Assembly: GCF_002887595.1 (NCBI RefSeq)
Contig: NZ_PEBU01000006.1
Coordinates: 235,634 to 299,633 of the forward strand
Source of the DNA: Bowmanella denitrificans
GTDB lineage: Bacteria; Pseudomonadota; Gammaproteobacteria; Enterobacterales; Alteromonadaceae
Reading direction: 5' to 3'
DNA length: 64,000 bases
In this document: piece by piece, positions 8,355 through 16,258 of the stretch
How positions within the stretch are numbered: position 1 is the stretch's first letter
Layout of the letters: every line of letters begins with the position of its first letter
Position numbers and translations under genes: made by a program
Notes under the pieces: generated by a model
What the model was told of the DNA's origin: nothing
Seen by the model: the letters and a program-made list of their open reading frames with translations, nothing else
Databases searched by the model: none

Positions 8355-8441
8355 TTGTTCAGGCCTTCGGGGTTGAGCAGTGGGCCGTGTAGTTCGCACC
8401 TACCAAGCGATTCAGTCATTCAATCCCAAGCGCGTTTCTGT

Positions 8442-8491
8442 CCTCTGTAGGCGGGGGAGTCGGCCGACGAACCCGCCAATTTTCACAGAGG
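8442..8491 (+). promoter_or_regulatory. Long hairpin in the leader of the early genes
   Basis: Nested inverted repeat CCTCTGT...ACAGAGG enclosing GGCGGG...CCCGCC and TCGGCCGA, ending 25 bp before the first rightward gene. It could be an RNA leader element or a replication-related structure. Function unknown. Confidence 0.5.
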
Positions 8492-8516
8492 TTTACTTAA
8501 CGGGGGATTAATCAAT

Positions 8517-8732
8517 ATGAATACTTACCAAGTCACACACGGCAACCAGGAGCACCCGGTTGTTGCAGAATCTTTAAGGGCGGCAGCACAAAGCGTGCTG
8601 CCAACCGATACCCAGGCGGTTGAAGTTGGACCATGTGCCTTTGCGGCGGTTGTTGTAGAACGCCGCCTGGATGGCTGGCCGAGTATGGAAAGGGGCTACT
8701 TTGCCGCTGTGGTACAGGGTGGCCGCGCATGA
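8517..8732 (+). CDS. Small prophage protein, unknown
   Basis: 71 aa with no recognised domain. The ATG is preceded by a GGGGGA ribosome site (AACGGGGGATTAATCAATATG). First gene of the rightward early unit; its stop overlaps the next start (ATGA). A role in early or regulatory functions is suggested only by position. Confidence 0.65.
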   Translation: MNTYQVTHGNQEHPVVAESLRAAAQSVLPTDTQAVEVGPCAFAAVVVERRLDGWPSMERGYFAAVVQGGRA

Positions 8733-8917
8733 GCCACCATATCACCCTGAGCTTGGAAGAATTACTGTTGGCAGACCAAGCCATTGGCATTTTACAGCGC
8801 AACGTCAGCGCCGTGATTGAACAGTACAAGATTAAAAACCTGCCCGCCCCGCAGTCCTATCTGGAAGACCAGAAGTTACTACGCACCCTGCAAACCAAGT
8901 TAGACGCCCGTTTATAG
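8729..8917 (+). CDS. Small prophage protein, unknown
   Basis: 62 aa starting MSHHITLSLEELLLADQ, predicted helical and soluble, with no recognised domain. It is translationally coupled to the previous gene by an ATGA overlap. A GC-rich hairpin (GCCCG/CGGGC, 8906-8921) spans its stop codon and may end the transcript. Confidence 0.65.
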   Translation: MSHHITLSLEELLLADQAIGILQRNVSAVIEQYKIKNLPAPQSYLEDQKLLRTLQTKLDARL

Positions 8918-8989
8918 CGGGCTTTGTCAATGGTCTGCGGGTTTCCATTCTCCATCCGTAGGCCATTGCCAAAGCTCGTTAAAGCAACC

Positions 8990-9467
8990 GGGTTACATAA
9001 ACGCCCTGACGTTTGGATCAAGATGCCTTTGGGCGTTGGGGGTAACCTGGAAGGGCTGCGGAGGCAGCAAGCCGGTACAAGGGATAGCGCCAAGCAGTCC
9101 GGCACGGTACGAAGCAGTAGATAGCGACGGGTCACGGGAGTCGCGCCCCGGACAAACCCCAGCGGGAAGGAGCGAATGCCGGCACCGCAATATAAACCAG
9201 CCGTGTAGGGGTTCAACGTGCATTTACTTGGTGGAGCCGTTGGTGTGGGGGTAGGCGTAAGCCTATTTCGAATAGTCCGCCATGCAATGCCCAAGGTCGA
9301 CAAGACGAACGACGCGAGATAGCACCTCGCCAGTGCGCCCTTTCAAGGTGAGAGCTGAAAGCTTAGCGCATTGGTGAACAATGTTAAAGCACTTGCTGTG
9401 CTTGGCATTGGGGCAGTGAGCCGACCATGGTCGCAGAGTCCTAAACCGCAAGAGATTGCGGTTTTTT
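8990..9467 (+). ncRNA. Candidate large structured RNA in the prophage
   Basis: There is no credible reading frame on either strand, but many nested inverted repeats in series: ACGCCC/GGGCGT (9000-9036), GCTGC/GCAGC (9056-9068), GCCGG/CCGGC (9071-9103), GCGAC/GTCGC (9124-9144), AGGC/GCCT (9253-9263), GCGAG/CTCGC (9314-9330), GCGC..CTTTCA/TGAAAG..GCGC (9334-9370), CAATG..AAGCAC/GTGCTT..CATTG (9379-9410), the palindrome CGACCATGGTCG (9422-9433), then a terminator (9443-9467). This density plus a proper terminator suggests an RNA of about 450-550 nt, comparable in kind to phage-borne ornate RNAs such as GOLLD or ROOL. No family can be assigned by eye. Confidence 0.6.
9443..9467 (+). terminator. 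Intrinsic terminator ending the structured RNA
   Basis: AAACCGCA-loop-TGCGGTTT followed by a T-tract. No coding gene precedes it for over 500 bp, which implies that the upstream RNA is the transcript being terminated. Confidence 0.85.
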
Positions 9468-10055
9468 AAAGGAGCGTGACTAGGGGCTTGCTGCGCCCAA
9501 GCGCAGCAAGAACAGGTAAAAAAGCCTTTAGCCTTATCCCGTCCGGGATGAGTGGAGGCAACGCCGACAGCCTTTTACTGCGCGGAAAATTAGCGCCGCT
9601 GCAAGCGGCAGCGTTAACGGCCCGCAGGGGAAAGAAAAAAAGAAAAAAACAGAATATGGATGCTTGTTGCTTTGGGCCTGTGTGTAAACGGGAATTAGGG
9701 AACGACTGTGGGCAATGGCTGTGGTCAGCTCTGCTGTCCATCAGCCTTGTCCATAGGTAGTGACCGGCCCGCAGGGCAATTCCGGTTTTCCACAGGGCGT
9801 ATTCTGGCCGACAGGCCATTTTTTGGTCCTTTTTTAACCTCGCCGTGATGGCGATATGGTCCGGTGCAAGGAACCTTATGATTGAGTTAACCCCACCTTT
9901 GGCGGCTTGTTGGGATAACACCCGCCAACCCTTTCACAGAGCGCGTTTCTACGTGCACCGTTCCTGGCTACCACCGCCATAGCCGCGCAGATTTCACGTA
10001 GCGACACCGTTTTTTTCACCCAATTTTTAGTATTACCAGCCGTAGAGGTAAACCC
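9468..10055. other. Non-coding, origin-like prophage region
   Basis: No credible gene. It has three strong hairpins close together: CTTGCTGCGC/GCGCAGCAAG (9487-9510), ATCCC/GGGAT (about 9536-9550) and GCCGCT/AGCGGC (about 9595-9610). A purine-only A-rich run follows (about 9628-9652), and one DnaA-box-like TTTTCCACA is at 9786-9794. The element shows no replication gene, so an origin used by host proteins is a reasonable guess, not a demonstrated one. Confidence 0.4.
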
Positions 10056-10280
10056 ATGTCAAACATTCAACCATCCCAAGCCGTTCAGTCCCTGGTTAAC
10101 GACACCAAAGCGCTGATTGTGTTTGCTAACCAGGACATTCCAGGATACCGGCCAGACTTACAAATGAAAGTCGCCCAGGAAGCCGGGCAACGGGCCATGC
10201 AGTTAACCGCGCAATTGGTGGACGTGATCCAATCCTTTGACGCCCGTCTGGCCCAACTGGAGGCCGCCAGCAATGCGTAA
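10056..10280 (+). CDS. Small prophage protein, helical
   Basis: 74 aa, helical and soluble (QEAGQRAMQLTAQLVDVIQSFDARLAQLEAA), with no recognised domain. Preceded by GTAGAGGTAAACCC. It opens the virion/packaging operon, and the next gene starts 8 bp before its stop. Confidence 0.7.
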   Translation: MSNIQPSQAVQSLVNDTKALIVFANQDIPGYRPDLQMKVAQEAGQRAMQLTAQLVDVIQSFDARLAQLEAASNA

Positions 10281-10791
10281 GGATAACCCCACCGTTATTG
10301 GTGAAATTCGCTGTACTACGCCCGGCTGCAACCATATCGCCCAGGTACGCGAGCGTAGCAACGGCCAGAAGCTGAAATACCTGTACTGTGAAAAACAGTG
10401 CAAGGTCACCCAAACCGCCGGAGAAGCGTTTCAGAAGTACATTCAGGACAATATGCGCCCCGTGGGCAGCTTAAGCGCCGAAACCGCGCAGACGGACGCC
10501 CAGGCAGCCGAAACGGTCAGCCAAACCGAACCCCAACCCGAACAACCGGCACAATTGACCGAATCGAACCCCCTACAGACCACCGAAACCGCTACCGACC
10601 CCGAGCCGGATTTGTGGCGGCCGTCGGTTAAAGCACCGAATCAACACCCAACCGGCACCGAAGCCGTGACCCAAAAACGCCTGTCCGGGGTGCATATCGT
10701 CGGTATCTTGCTGCTGGCCGGGACCGCTATCGGTGGACTGGTGTGGTTCTTCAGGCGTCGTAGCGCTGAGCCAGTGGCGGCGGGGGCATGA
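10273..10791 (+). CDS. Zinc-ribbon, single-pass membrane prophage protein
   Basis: 172 aa from the ATG at 10273. The N-terminus has paired cysteines (RCTTPGC and YLYCEKQC) that would form a zinc ribbon. A Thr/Glu/Pro/Gln-rich linker follows, then one membrane segment near the C-terminus (VHIVGILLLAGTAIGGLVWFF) ending in a basic RRR tail. The architecture suggests an N-terminal domain tethered to the membrane, plausible for a virion or assembly component. Starting at an upstream ATG (10237) would only add overlap with the previous gene. Confidence 0.75.
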   Translation: MRKDNPTVIGEIRCTTPGCNHIAQVRERSNGQKLKYLYCEKQCKVTQTAGEAFQKYIQDNMRPVGSLSAETAQTDAQAAETVSQTEPQPEQPAQLTESNPLQTTETATDPEPDLWRPSVKAPNQHPTGTEAVTQKRLSGVHIVGILLLAGTAIGGLVWFFRRRSAEPVAAGA

Positions 10792-11300
10792 TGCAGGAGC
10801 TATACGATGAGTTTGGCGGCCCGTCTGAAAACCTCGGGCTGGCTGCCTTTTTGGCCGAACAACAGGACGGTGGCAGCGCGAAAAGCCAAAGCAGCAGCCA
10901 ATCCGATACCGAACACACCGAAAAGCTAACCGGGGATATTACCGAAGAGCAGGCCAAACAGGCCATTACCCAGGGCGCAATGGGTTTAACCCGGATCATC
11001 GGCATGGCCACCCGCACCGATGCGCAGTTATCGCCGCTGGAATACCAAGCGCTGGCTGATGATTTGGCCCCTGGGGTGGTCAAGCTGTGGAATTCCCAGT
11101 CCACCTTGCCGCCCTGGGTAAAACAATTACTGGAATTCGCCCCTTATGCCTGGATGACCGTTGCGGTAGGTATGTTCGTGCTATCGGTAGTGCGCAAAGT
11201 GCAAACCGAAAAGACCAAACAAGCCAAAGCCAAACGCGCCCAGGAGAAAGTCATTAACCCTACCAAAGAGGATGCCAACGATGGCCATCAATCCGAATAA
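10788..11300 (+). CDS. Prophage membrane protein, unknown
   Basis: 170 aa beginning at the ATGATG overlapping the previous stop. It has an acidic, Gln/Ser-rich N-terminal half, one membrane segment at about residues 113-134 (LEFAPYAWMTVAVGMFVLSVV) and a basic C-terminal tail rich in Lys. It overlaps the ATPase start by about 20-30 bp. It may anchor the packaging ATPase at the virion membrane; that role is inferred only from position. Confidence 0.72.
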   Translation: MMQELYDEFGGPSENLGLAAFLAEQQDGGSAKSQSSSQSDTEHTEKLTGDITEEQAKQAITQGAMGLTRIIGMATRTDAQLSPLEYQALADDLAPGVVKLWNSQSTLPPWVKQLLEFAPYAWMTVAVGMFVLSVVRKVQTEKTKQAKAKRAQEKVINPTKEDANDGHQSE

Positions 11301-12072
11301 CGCCTTAGACCTAAGAAATGTTTGCTATGTGGCCGCCAGTGGTAACGGTAAAGGCGTGGCAATTCAAAATATGGGCCTGATACCGGCTAAGCCGTTTCTA
11401 GCCATCTTTGACCCTTATGGTGAATACCGCTGGAAGGACCGTAAAGGCGGCTTAGGGGGCAGGGCGGTGTACCACTTTACGGACCGGCGCAGCTTTGCGC
11501 GGTCCTTTGTCACCGCCTGGAACAGCAAGAAACCGTTTCGCCTCGCTTATCAACCGAGTGGCGGCACCAGCCGTACCGAATTGCTTTGGTTTTGTCGGTT
11601 AATGTGGGAAGCGTCAGACGGTAAGCGGGAACTGCATGTTTTGGTGGAAGAAATGGCCCGTATGACCGAAACGGCCGGTAAGGAAGACAGTATCCTGGGT
11701 GAGTGCTACACCGGTGGCCGCAAGTTCGGCCAGATATGGCACGCCGCCTTTCAGCGCTCCAGTGAGATACCGAAAACGGTTTGGAGTAATTCCCCCTTTA
11801 AAGCCATTGGTGGCCAGGAATCCATGATAGATGCGGAACGGATGGCCAAAGAGCTGTCTTGTACGGTGGCCGACGTCATAGAGCTGGGTAAGCTTAACCA
11901 GGACTGGGCGGTTAATGGCAAGAAAACCCGCTTACACTATTTGCTTAAGCGCCCTGGGCTGGGGAATTTTGAGAAAGTAGCCGTATCAGTTCGAGCCAAT
12001 AAACACTTAGCCAAGTTGATAAAACCTGAATTGAAAACTGATTGTTGGAGAGGGTATAAGAAACTGTTTTAA
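11272..12072 (+). CDS. Packaging ATPase (A32/PM2 P9-like)
   Basis: 266 aa FtsK-HerA superfamily ATPase that would drive genome packaging into a preformed capsid. Walker A is ASGNGKGV at about residues 18-25. The Walker B-like strand is LHVLVEEMARM at about 122-132. An FQRSSEIPKTVWSNS block near 162-176 fits the Arg-containing motif of this family. Tailed phages use terminases instead, so this gene is a key indicator of a tailless membrane-containing virus. ATG at 11272 and 11281 are both possible. The last residues lie in the inverted repeat shared with the neighbouring PIN gene. Confidence 0.85.
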   Translation: MPTMAINPNNALDLRNVCYVAASGNGKGVAIQNMGLIPAKPFLAIFDPYGEYRWKDRKGGLGGRAVYHFTDRRSFARSFVTAWNSKKPFRLAYQPSGGTSRTELLWFCRLMWEASDGKRELHVLVEEMARMTETAGKEDSILGECYTGGRKFGQIWHAAFQRSSEIPKTVWSNSPFKAIGGQESMIDAERMAKELSCTVADVIELGKLNQDWAVNGKKTRLHYLLKRPGLGNFEKVAVSVRANKHLAKLIKPELKTDCWRGYKKLF

Positions 12073-12094
12073 CTAAAAAGCTTCTAATTTAATG

Positions 12095-12150
12095 CTGCCG
12101 AAGTATTTATTTTATATTCTGTATTTTAAAATAAACTAAATTTTCGGCAG
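12095..12150. terminator. Bidirectional terminator between ATPase and PIN gene
   Basis: Outer stem CTGCCGAA/TTCGGCAG with an inner AT stem (TTTATTTTA/TAAAATAAA). It lies between two convergent genes and probably ends transcription from both sides. Confidence 0.75.
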
Positions 12151-12157
12151 AATTAGA

Positions 12158-13324
12158 TCAGTTTTCAAGAATTTCTGTGCCTAGATGTACGATTTTATCA
12201 AGCTTGGGTGTAGTTAGATTTTGTGATTGAGATAAATTTGCATTCCAATGTACTTCAAATTTTTCACGTTCTTTGAAATCCACAACTTTCTTTGTTTTGA
12301 AATTTGGGCTGTTTAAATCAAGGGTTTTCCAATTGGCTGAGTTGGGATCATTCGATTTTCCACCTAGTAGCTCTGCTACAGTGAAGGGGGACAAGGTGGC
12401 TGAAAGTGGAGTACCCTCATTTTCGTAATGAAATATTTCTAAATCCCGAGATACAACGCTAGACCAAAAAATTCTCTGTCGCTCCTTTTTTATAAATATT
12501 GGGCCTGATATCCACCAAGGACCTTTATCGTCACGATTGCGACTCTCTGATCTTATGGGTAAAAAAACTTCGGAGAATTGCGACTTTATTTGTTCGGAAA
12601 TTTTTTCTTTAGTAAAAATACACTTATCATTATCTTTATCGAAAAATAGCTTGGCAGCCTTAATGGTCAACTCTGCTACTAAGTCTTCAGGGACAGTTGA
12701 AACAAGCGTATTGATCAGGACTTCCAAGTCATCAAGACTAGATAATATGCGTACGTTTTTCGAACTTTTTGATAGTTCGCTTAAATAATTTTGTAACGCT
12801 TTGTCGTTGGTCACAAAAGCCAGTAGGCAAGATGTGGGGGTTATAGGTGAAGAGTTCATTAATTGAATGAAAGAGTTCGCTATTACTGAATCCCTAAATC
12901 CTTTTTCTTTTTCATTTGGTTCAAAAGGCGGCTCCCTGTTAATTGAGCGAGAAATTATATCTGACCAATCTACATTCTTCGTGTTACAAGATATTACTTT
13001 TATATTTAGTCTTTCAGTGGACTTTTCAATTGCATTGTTAACATGAAGCTTTAAGGTATCTTCACCTATTCCAAATGAATGACCTAATAGCTTCTCCATC
13101 TTTTTCATGTTTGGCAAAAGATCTTTTGCTCTTGACAGCATTTGATAGGCACGCTCTCCTATTACTGCTTCTGGCAAAAACCACTCAATCTGAAGATCAG
13201 GGTGATTGGAATTATCTAGAATAATTCTGCTCACATCAGGTTGAACCAAATCTGAAGCAACTTGTGTATAAAGTGCGTTTGTATCAAAGACAACAAGAAG
13301 TCGTAGCGGGCGTTTTTTCTTCAT
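12158..13324 (-). CDS. PIN-domain protein (DUF4935-like), cargo RNase candidate
   Basis: 388 aa from the ATG at 13324; an in-frame GTG 12 bp upstream has no room for a ribosome site. N-terminal PIN nuclease fold: LLVVFDTNALY gives Asp14/Asn16, LPEAVIGE gives Glu52, GFRDSVIANS gives Asp145 and FVTNDKAL gives Asp174, the usual acidic metal-binding set. The C-terminal half (about 200-388) is unassigned. PIN enzymes cut RNA. The gene is much richer in A+T than the flanking virion genes and runs against them, with the HEPN gene directly upstream, which marks both as acquired cargo. The likely role is defence or toxicity, by inference. Confidence 0.75.
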   Translation of the reverse strand: MKKKRPLRLLVVFDTNALYTQVASDLVQPDVSRIILDNSNHPDLQIEWFLPEAVIGERAYQMLSRAKDLLPNMKKMEKLLGHSFGIGEDTLKLHVNNAIEKSTERLNIKVISCNTKNVDWSDIISRSINREPPFEPNEKEKGFRDSVIANSFIQLMNSSPITPTSCLLAFVTNDKALQNYLSELSKSSKNVRILSSLDDLEVLINTLVSTVPEDLVAELTIKAAKLFFDKDNDKCIFTKEKISEQIKSQFSEVFLPIRSESRNRDDKGPWWISGPIFIKKERQRIFWSSVVSRDLEIFHYENEGTPLSATLSPFTVAELLGGKSNDPNSANWKTLDLNSPNFKTKKVVDFKEREKFEVHWNANLSQSQNLTTPKLDKIVHLGTEILEN

Positions 13325-13391
13325 TGTTAATTCCACTTTCCTATTCTATAAGTGCATAAATGCAATTCTTTATATATTCATTTGTTATTTT

Positions 13392-14717
13392 TTATTGTAG
13401 ATCTTGACTTTTATCTTCTATTAAGTCGTTCAAGTCCGCCTCATGCAGCCATGTATTGAATTCATCTTCCGAAATGTTCTTATTATTCATTAAAGATTTA
13501 ACTACGCTATCAAGCGTCTTACTATATTTTATCTGTTCGTTCTCTCCGCATGCGCTTATAATTCTCTCAATTTGCTCTTTTGAAAAATCAGTTGCATACA
13601 TTCTTACAGTATTGGAAAAACTATTTGCTTGTGAGAAGCTATTTGAGTCTCCATATATTTCAACTACCTTGTCTGCTGCAACCTTTGATATTGAGAAGAA
13701 AATAACATGTTCCATCTCTTCTCTTGACATTTTATTTATTCTCTTGTTTAAAGATGGAATTAATTCTGGTATATCCCATAGGTTTTCAATAAACCCAATA
13801 TTTTCTTTGGGAAGGATTTCAAGATAAAGCTCGATCTTTTGCTTTATGTCATCCTCTAAGTGAGTCCAGCAATCATTGATGATGGAAATGAGTTTTAAGG
13901 GTTTTCCAAGTTCTTCACTTTTTAAGTTTCTAATTATTCTTGAAAGATCGCTCTTTAATATCTCAATGTAGCGCTCTCGATGTAATTTTCCTATGGATTT
14001 TAAGGCGGCTGATATCCTCATGAACTCCTTGTATTCCAAATCTTGATGAATAATCATCTTTATTAGAATTATTGTAAAATTTCTTACTAGACTATCTCTA
14101 GCTCTGTTTAATGGTCCATGCCTGAATGCTATAAGAGCTTTTTTATCGTCAGTTGGAAAGTATTCTGATTTCACCTCGGAAACCAGTGTTTCCAATGCGT
14201 ATTTACCTTGAGCTGGAGGATGCTGAAGTAGATGTTCAACAGCAGTTCTAATATGGAGCCTTGCCAATTCTGCAGGAGGGTTTAAAGCATTCCCGTCAAT
14301 TGTCATGCTAGGATGAGCACATCGATTTCTATCTTCAAGTAATCTGTTTAGGTCAATAAACTCGATTGGTGAAATAAACTCAAGTTTATCTTTGCAAACT
14401 GTCAAGATTTTCTTTTCAAAAGAAAGTGATTGGGAAATATCTCCTTTTCTTCTTGCTTCTTCAAATTCTCCAATACATTTATCTGCTTCTTTATCACCAG
14501 CAAGGGACAACTCTTTTAGTTTTTCAATTATATCGAATGATACAGCTATCCATGTTAAAACAATTGCAGCTCTAAATGCCCCTGCTTTATAGCAAGCCAC
14601 CGCTTCTCTTATGTGCTCTTTTGCCTTTTGGTCTCTGCACCTTAAGATTAGTTCATCGAGATCAGACAGTGTAGAAATCACTTTCATCCTTAATATGGCA
14701 GGTTTATATCGATTCAT
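13392..14717 (-). CDS. HEPN-like protein, cargo RNase candidate
   Basis: 441 aa. The N-terminal region has a helical CYKAGAFRAAIVLTWIAVSFDII segment and then EDRNRCAHPSM, which contains an R-x4-H motif (Arg130, His135), the catalytic signature of HEPN ribonucleases. This arrangement of a helix followed by RNxxAH is typical of HEPN domains near residues 30-160. The remaining roughly 280 residues are helical and unassigned, perhaps a sensor or target-binding part. It is AT-rich, minus strand, 67 bp upstream of the PIN gene and probably co-transcribed with it. Confidence 0.65.
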   Translation of the reverse strand: MNRYKPAILRMKVISTLSDLDELILRCRDQKAKEHIREAVACYKAGAFRAAIVLTWIAVSFDIIEKLKELSLAGDKEADKCIGEFEEARRKGDISQSLSFEKKILTVCKDKLEFISPIEFIDLNRLLEDRNRCAHPSMTIDGNALNPPAELARLHIRTAVEHLLQHPPAQGKYALETLVSEVKSEYFPTDDKKALIAFRHGPLNRARDSLVRNFTIILIKMIIHQDLEYKEFMRISAALKSIGKLHRERYIEILKSDLSRIIRNLKSEELGKPLKLISIINDCWTHLEDDIKQKIELYLEILPKENIGFIENLWDIPELIPSLNKRINKMSREEMEHVIFFSISKVAADKVVEIYGDSNSFSQANSFSNTVRMYATDFSKEQIERIISACGENEQIKYSKTLDSVVKSLMNNKNISEDEFNTWLHEADLNDLIEDKSQDLQ

Positions 14718-14864
14718 GCATGATTACCATGAATTTCGAGAAAGTCTACCCAAACCTTTCGGTATATCAACCAAACCCAAACCAAAAACCATTCGGTTTC
14801 CCACTCCCCGCCTTGTTATTCCTGTTAATGGACTTTTCCACTAACGATAACGAGGCAATACCTA

Positions 14865-14990
14865 ATGAATTTTCTGACGAAGAAGGCCAGCTTTAGCGTA
14901 ATGACGCTGCTGGGCCTGATGATTGTTGTAGCCGGTGTAGTTGTTTGGACTTCAAACAACGTAGATGCCGTTGAAGACGTAATCGGCTAA
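14865..14990 (+). CDS. Small prophage membrane protein
   Basis: 41 aa: MNFLTKKASFSVMTLLGL..., one membrane segment (LLGLMIVVAGVVVW) with a positively charged N-terminus and an acidic C-terminus. It sits directly before the capsid gene, separated by GGGGAGG. One-pass proteins of this size are typical of internal-membrane phages. The codon choice matches the virion genes, not the AT-rich cargo beside it. Confidence 0.75.
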   Translation: MNFLTKKASFSVMTLLGLMIVVAGVVVWTSNNVDAVEDVIG

Positions 14991-15005
14991 GGGGAGGGCA
15001 TCAGC

Positions 15006-15830
15006 ATGAATCTAACCCCTCGCTGCATTCAACTTGCCAGCCCTTCGGCCACTGAGTATGGCCGCGAATCCATTATTAAAATGGATGCCGGTTATGTGTA
15101 TCACACCATTGAACTGGTCACGAACCTGAAGAAGTACGCCACCATTACCCGGATCACCCTGGATATTGGCGGTACACCTATTACTTATGACCGTGCCGCG
15201 ATTCGCGACATGCTGGATAAGGCCTACAAGCGCTTTCGCAAAGAAGGCCGTATCGTTATCCCGTTGTCCAAGTTTGAGATGCGTAGCCCTGCCGGTATCT
15301 ATCAAACGGCGCTGGCCACCGGGGCCGGTGATGACATCACCCTAAAAGTGGAATTTGGCGCAAAGGATGCCGAAGACCCAGCCGTGCCGACTCTGCGCGC
15401 CTGTGCGTATGTATCGGAAAACCCTGCCGCCGCCTTGCCCGGTGGGGGTCGCAAGTTTCTGCCGATGCGTTATGAGCATGTGCAGGCACCCGCCGCTGCC
15501 GGTGACCACAATTGGACCTTTCCCAACGGTAGCCCCAACAAGTGGCTGCAGCGCCTGATTTTGGACGAATCCGAAGTGCAAGTCACTGAGCTGCACATTA
15601 AGAACGGCACCAAAACCGTGGAAAAGTATTACCGGGACGATATCGAGTTTGCCTTGCAACGTCAGGCTGATGGGGTGTTGCAGCCGGGCTTTCTGATTAT
15701 TGATTTTGTGCGTTTAGGCTTTGGCAAGAACGATGCAATCAATACCCATGGTTTGGGCTTTACGTTTGTGGTCAGCGGCAAAGGTGCGCTGAAAACCTAC
15801 GTGGACGGCTTCGAGCAAATCGCCGCATAA
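15006..15830 (+). CDS. Candidate double jelly-roll major capsid protein (PM2 P2-like)
   Basis: 274 aa, strand-rich and without signal or membrane segments. The length matches PM2 P2 (about 269 aa), and both the order of elements (an early YHTIEL-type strand, TRITLDIGGTPI, a basic RFRKEGRIVIPLS turn, then a second barrel with VTELHIKNGTKTVEKYYRDD and ...FLIIDFVRLGFG) and the genomic position look like this family. A strong AGGGGAGG ribosome site precedes the ATG, as expected for the most abundant virion protein. The fold is inferred by eye; structure prediction should show two adjacent eight-stranded jelly rolls. Confidence 0.75.
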   Translation: MNLTPRCIQLASPSATEYGRESIIKMDAGYVYHTIELVTNLKKYATITRITLDIGGTPITYDRAAIRDMLDKAYKRFRKEGRIVIPLSKFEMRSPAGIYQTALATGAGDDITLKVEFGAKDAEDPAVPTLRACAYVSENPAAALPGGGRKFLPMRYEHVQAPAAAGDHNWTFPNGSPNKWLQRLILDESEVQVTELHIKNGTKTVEKYYRDDIEFALQRQADGVLQPGFLIIDFVRLGFGKNDAINTHGLGFTFVVSGKGALKTYVDGFEQIAA

Positions 15831-15840
15831 GGGGGAGCCG

Positions 15841-16116
15841 ATGGAAACCCAAGAACCCAGCTTTTGGGACAGCATTGGCGACTTTATCGAAGGGGCATGG
15901 GAAACCGTGTCGCCTGTCGCCCAAGATGCTCTTGGAGCCTGGACCAATGCCCAGGTAAATCAAAATCAAACCAGCCAGGGCAATCAAAGCCAGGGCAACG
16001 GCACTACCACCCAGCAGCCAGCCCAACCGGCCAACACCGGCTTGGTACTGGACACCAAAACCGCCCTGATTGGCGGCGGGGCGTTGCTGGTCCTGGTGTT
16101 GTTGTTACGGAGGTAA
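15841..16116 (+). CDS. Virion-associated membrane protein candidate
   Basis: 91 aa. Acidic/amphipathic N-terminus (FWDSIGDFIEGAWETV), a Gln/Asn/Thr-rich linker, and a C-terminal membrane segment (ALIGGGALLVLVLLLRR). It starts 10 bp after the capsid gene with a GGGGGA ribosome site. Likely a capsid-to-membrane linker or minor membrane protein. Confidence 0.72.
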   Translation: METQEPSFWDSIGDFIEGAWETVSPVAQDALGAWTNAQVNQNQTSQGNQSQGNGTTTQQPAQPANTGLVLDTKTALIGGGALLVLVLLLRR

Positions 16117-16120
16117 GGTC

Positions 16121-16258
16121 ATGCCACTTATTCCCGTTTTATTGGTGGCCGGAGGCTTTGCCGGTGGGTTCTGGGCAGGCAATGGCCTGTCCAATCTCAC
16201 TAAGCTGGCTTTGGTCGGCGGCGCGGGCTACCTGATTTATACGCAGGTGGCCAAGTGA
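16121..16258 (+). CDS. Small two-segment membrane protein of the prophage
   Basis: 45 aa, MPLIPVLLVAGGFAGGFWAG..., with two Gly-rich hydrophobic segments. It overlaps the next gene (GTGA at 16255). GGAGGTAAGGTC precedes the ATG. Typical of small virion membrane proteins; not recognised by name. Confidence 0.68.
   Translation: MPLIPVLLVAGGFAGGFWAGNGLSNLTKLALVGGAGYLIYTQVAK

Noticed and set aside
9190-9290. Possible group I intron core (GGGGTTCAACG and AATAGTCC resemble R and S elements)
   Set aside because: The pairing GACTA partner for P7 is not found and no exon gene is interrupted; resemblance is too weak.
8857-9303. Minus-strand open frame of 148 aa across the structured RNA region
   Set aside because: Composition is that of random translation of GC-rich DNA (many Arg, Pro, Leu, Cys), there is no ribosome site, and the strong stems run right through it.
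9466-9921. Minus-strand open frame of 151 aa and plus-strand frame of 94 aa (9476-9760)
   Set aside because: Both lack ribosome sites and protein-like composition, and cross several hairpins. Treated as non-coding.
10237-10272. Upstream start (ATG 10237) for the zinc-ribbon protein
   Set aside because: It would overlap the preceding gene by 44 bp and adds a Trp/Pro-rich stretch unlike the rest; ATG 10273 fits the short-overlap pattern of the operon.
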